From NCBI GenBank assembly GCA_963931865.1, contig OZ007508.1:13700781-13764780 (forward strand): a stretch of 64,000 nt of DNA. The letters are read 5' to 3'. The translations under genes and the position numbers were made by a program. Source of the DNA: Axinella damicornis. Its lineage: Eukaryota; Porifera; Demospongiae; Axinellida; Axinellidae. Positions 63,768-64,000 of this stretch are shown here, in pieces. Every line of letters starts with the position of its first letter. The stretch's first letter is position 1. The notes beneath the pieces are model-generated. The model ran no database searches. It saw only the letters and a list, made by a program, of their open reading frames with translations, and was not told where the DNA came from.

Positions 63768-64000
63768 GTGAGCTAGCCCCCTCCCAAGATCAAGGCATAC
63801 ATGTGCTGTGACGTTCACTTTGTGAGGTCACGTTGTGGCAGTGGTGATTCAGGACCAAGTGTGAGGCATTCCTCACATTATCCTGCTGATTCCTCTTCCA
63901 CGGCTCCTGGTGCAGGCAGTTCACGACACAGTGAACCTCAGTATTGCAGGAGATGTTGCTGCCTGCCAAGTTGACGCCGGACGCCATCTTTGTGCTAGCA
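63768..64000 (+). other. ACADM intron 4 (start), no exon seen
   Basis: Follows the exon 4 donor. None of the frames encodes the glycine-rich sequence expected next in MCAD. Confidence 0.6.

Overview
The window looks like animal nuclear DNA from an early-branching metazoan, most probably a demosponge. It holds two recognisable animal genes split by GT-AG introns, both on the + strand: a LIM-homeobox transcription factor of the Lhx3/4 class and the start of a mitochondrial medium-chain acyl-CoA dehydrogenase. There are no operons, ribosome binding sites or bacterial gene packing. The animal call rests on the Lhx3/4 homeodomain. The sponge call is an inference from gene structure and from the abundant short inverted-repeat elements, and it was not tested against any database.

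Layout. Bases 1-32 kb are repeat-rich and contain no gene I can name. They hold miniature inverted-repeat elements (a TA-flanked family beginning TAGCCTCGTTCCCAG, a family beginning CAAGGGCG with 7-bp target duplications, and a family beginning TACCGTAGTCGC), several tandem repeats, and a few orphan exon-like frames. Bases 33,666-48,473 hold a complete six-exon Lhx3/4 gene. All exon phases agree and it encodes 331 residues with two LIM domains and a homeodomain. Its 5' flank carries a threefold repeated module. Its introns carry several inverted-repeat elements and a duplicated copy of the LIM2 splice acceptor plus exon start. Bases 48.5-57.6 kb are again repeat-rich, with a tRNA-derived SINE, a nested insertion, an element with hairpin ends, and poly-C tracts. 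Bases 60,137-64,000 hold the first four exons of the acyl-CoA dehydrogenase gene; the rest lies beyond the window. Its introns contain very long TG and CTCC simple repeats, which create long meaningless open frames. A hypothetical small membrane-protein gene may diverge from it on the - strand (60,089 to 57,658).

The two named genes do unrelated jobs, transcriptional control of cell type and mitochondrial fatty-acid beta-oxidation, and simply neighbour each other. The most unusual points are the partial duplication of the LIM2 exon with its own acceptor, the triplicated upstream module, the SINE whose 3' tail is tandemly amplified 30 kb away, and several non-autonomous DNA transposon families with clear target-site duplications.
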